NCBI GenBank assembly: GCA_021784615.1
Contig: JAJYHU010000010.1
Span: forward strand, 1 to 6,295
Direction: 5' to 3'
DNA from: Acidobacteriota bacterium
GTDB lineage: Bacteria > Acidobacteriota > Terriglobia > UBA7540
DNA: 6,295 nt
Part shown: one piece after another, positions 6,164 to 6,295 of the stretch
How positions within the stretch are numbered: the stretch's first letter is position 1
Layout of the letters: each line of letters begins with the position of its first letter
Program-made: the position numbers and the translations under genes
The notes under the pieces: generated by a model
The model's database searches: none
The model's input: the letters and a program-made list of their open reading frames with translations, nothing else
Told to the model about the DNA's origin: nothing

Positions 6164-6173
6164 GGGGGGGGAG
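6164..6173 (+). promoter_or_regulatory. Poly-G ribosome binding site of the receiver-like gene
   Basis: A run of eight G (6164-6171) merges into GGAG (6170-6173), six bases before the GTG at 6180. It is the only strong Shine-Dalgarno-like sequence in the 34-base gap and supports the GTG start. A G-run of this length is prone to slippage, which would alter tract length but not the coding frame. Confidence 0.55.
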
Positions 6174-6179
6174 TCCTTC

Positions 6180-6295
6180 GTGGTCACCGCATTGCAGCAA
6201 AGGAAGGTTCTGATCTTTGGAGATGAACCCTCCATCCGAAACCTTCTACATATTTTTGAGGAAAAGCTAAAGCGACAGAATGCGGGGACCGAAGA
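6180..6295 (+). CDS. Receiver-like (response regulator) protein, N-terminal part, cut by window end
   Basis: Open from GTG at 6180 to the window edge, 38 codons plus two bases. Residues 9-23 read KVLIFGDEPSIRNLL, closely resembling strand 1 and helix 1 of response-regulator receiver domains (typical form VLIVDDEPSIRxLL). Such domains take a phosphoryl group from a histidine kinase onto a later Asp not visible here. The first residue of the acidic pair that binds magnesium is Gly14; only Asp15 remains. After helix 1 the sequence (KLKRQNAGTEE) does not show the usual glycine-containing turn into strand 2, so the domain may be diverged. Any output domain is outside the window. The start is supported by GGAG six bases upstream; TTG at 6192 is a weaker alternative. 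The gene probably follows the unknown membrane protein gene in one transcript. Confidence 0.6.
   Translation, partial: MVTALQQRKVLIFGDEPSIRNLLHIFEEKLKRQNAGTE

Overview
The window is about 6.3 kb of high-GC bacterial DNA with three complete, confidently assigned genes for exported proteins, one complete gene of unknown function and the first 38 codons of another gene. Taxonomy cannot be proven from sequence alone. GC content, strong GGAGG-type ribosome binding sites, exported glycosidase and esterase genes, and intergenic hairpin repeats ending in GCCGCTACAG(A/G)AAA together suggest a soil-type Acidobacteriota genome. This is inference; Verrucomicrobiota or Planctomycetota remain possible.

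Left part (1-4099, minus strand). An exported alpha/beta-hydrolase (262-1236) lies downstream of an exported family GH36 alpha-galactosidase-like enzyme with an N-terminal NPCBM-type domain (1595-4099). Both begin with the same layout, AGGGAGG then nine bases then the start codon; the GH36 gene uses GTG. The 358-base gap between them holds a repeat copy touching the GH36 stop codon, a candidate bidirectional terminator and a candidate promoter for the hydrolase. They are therefore probably separate transcripts, although both suit breakdown of plant or microbial polysaccharide outside the cytoplasm. The ends of both genes are flanked by members of one hairpin-forming repeat family (1-235 and 1497-1595).

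Centre (4100-4371). This is a divergent intergenic region between the GH36 gene and a plus-strand gene. It holds a CRP/FNR-family-like palindrome, TGTGA-N6-TCACT, centred exactly 41.5 bases before the start point predicted from a TATCCT -10 element. That is class II activator geometry for the cytochrome gene. A second, different dyad sits in front of the GH36 gene.

Right part (4372-6295, plus strand). A classical periplasmic di-haem cytochrome c peroxidase (4372-5409) keeps all the expected haem-binding and active-site residues at the expected spacing. A 277-base gap with hairpins and a T-run follows. Next comes a 152-residue membrane-anchored protein of unknown function (5687-6145). Thirty-four bases later a protein begins that looks like a response-regulator receiver domain but has Gly in place of the first acidic pocket residue (6180 to window end). 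These last two genes are probably co-transcribed.

I found no CRISPR array, tRNA, rRNA, transposase or clear new multi-gene system. The points most worth a second look are the repeat family with a compensatory stem change, the CRP/FNR-like site before the peroxidase gene, and the pairing of an unknown membrane protein with a non-canonical receiver.
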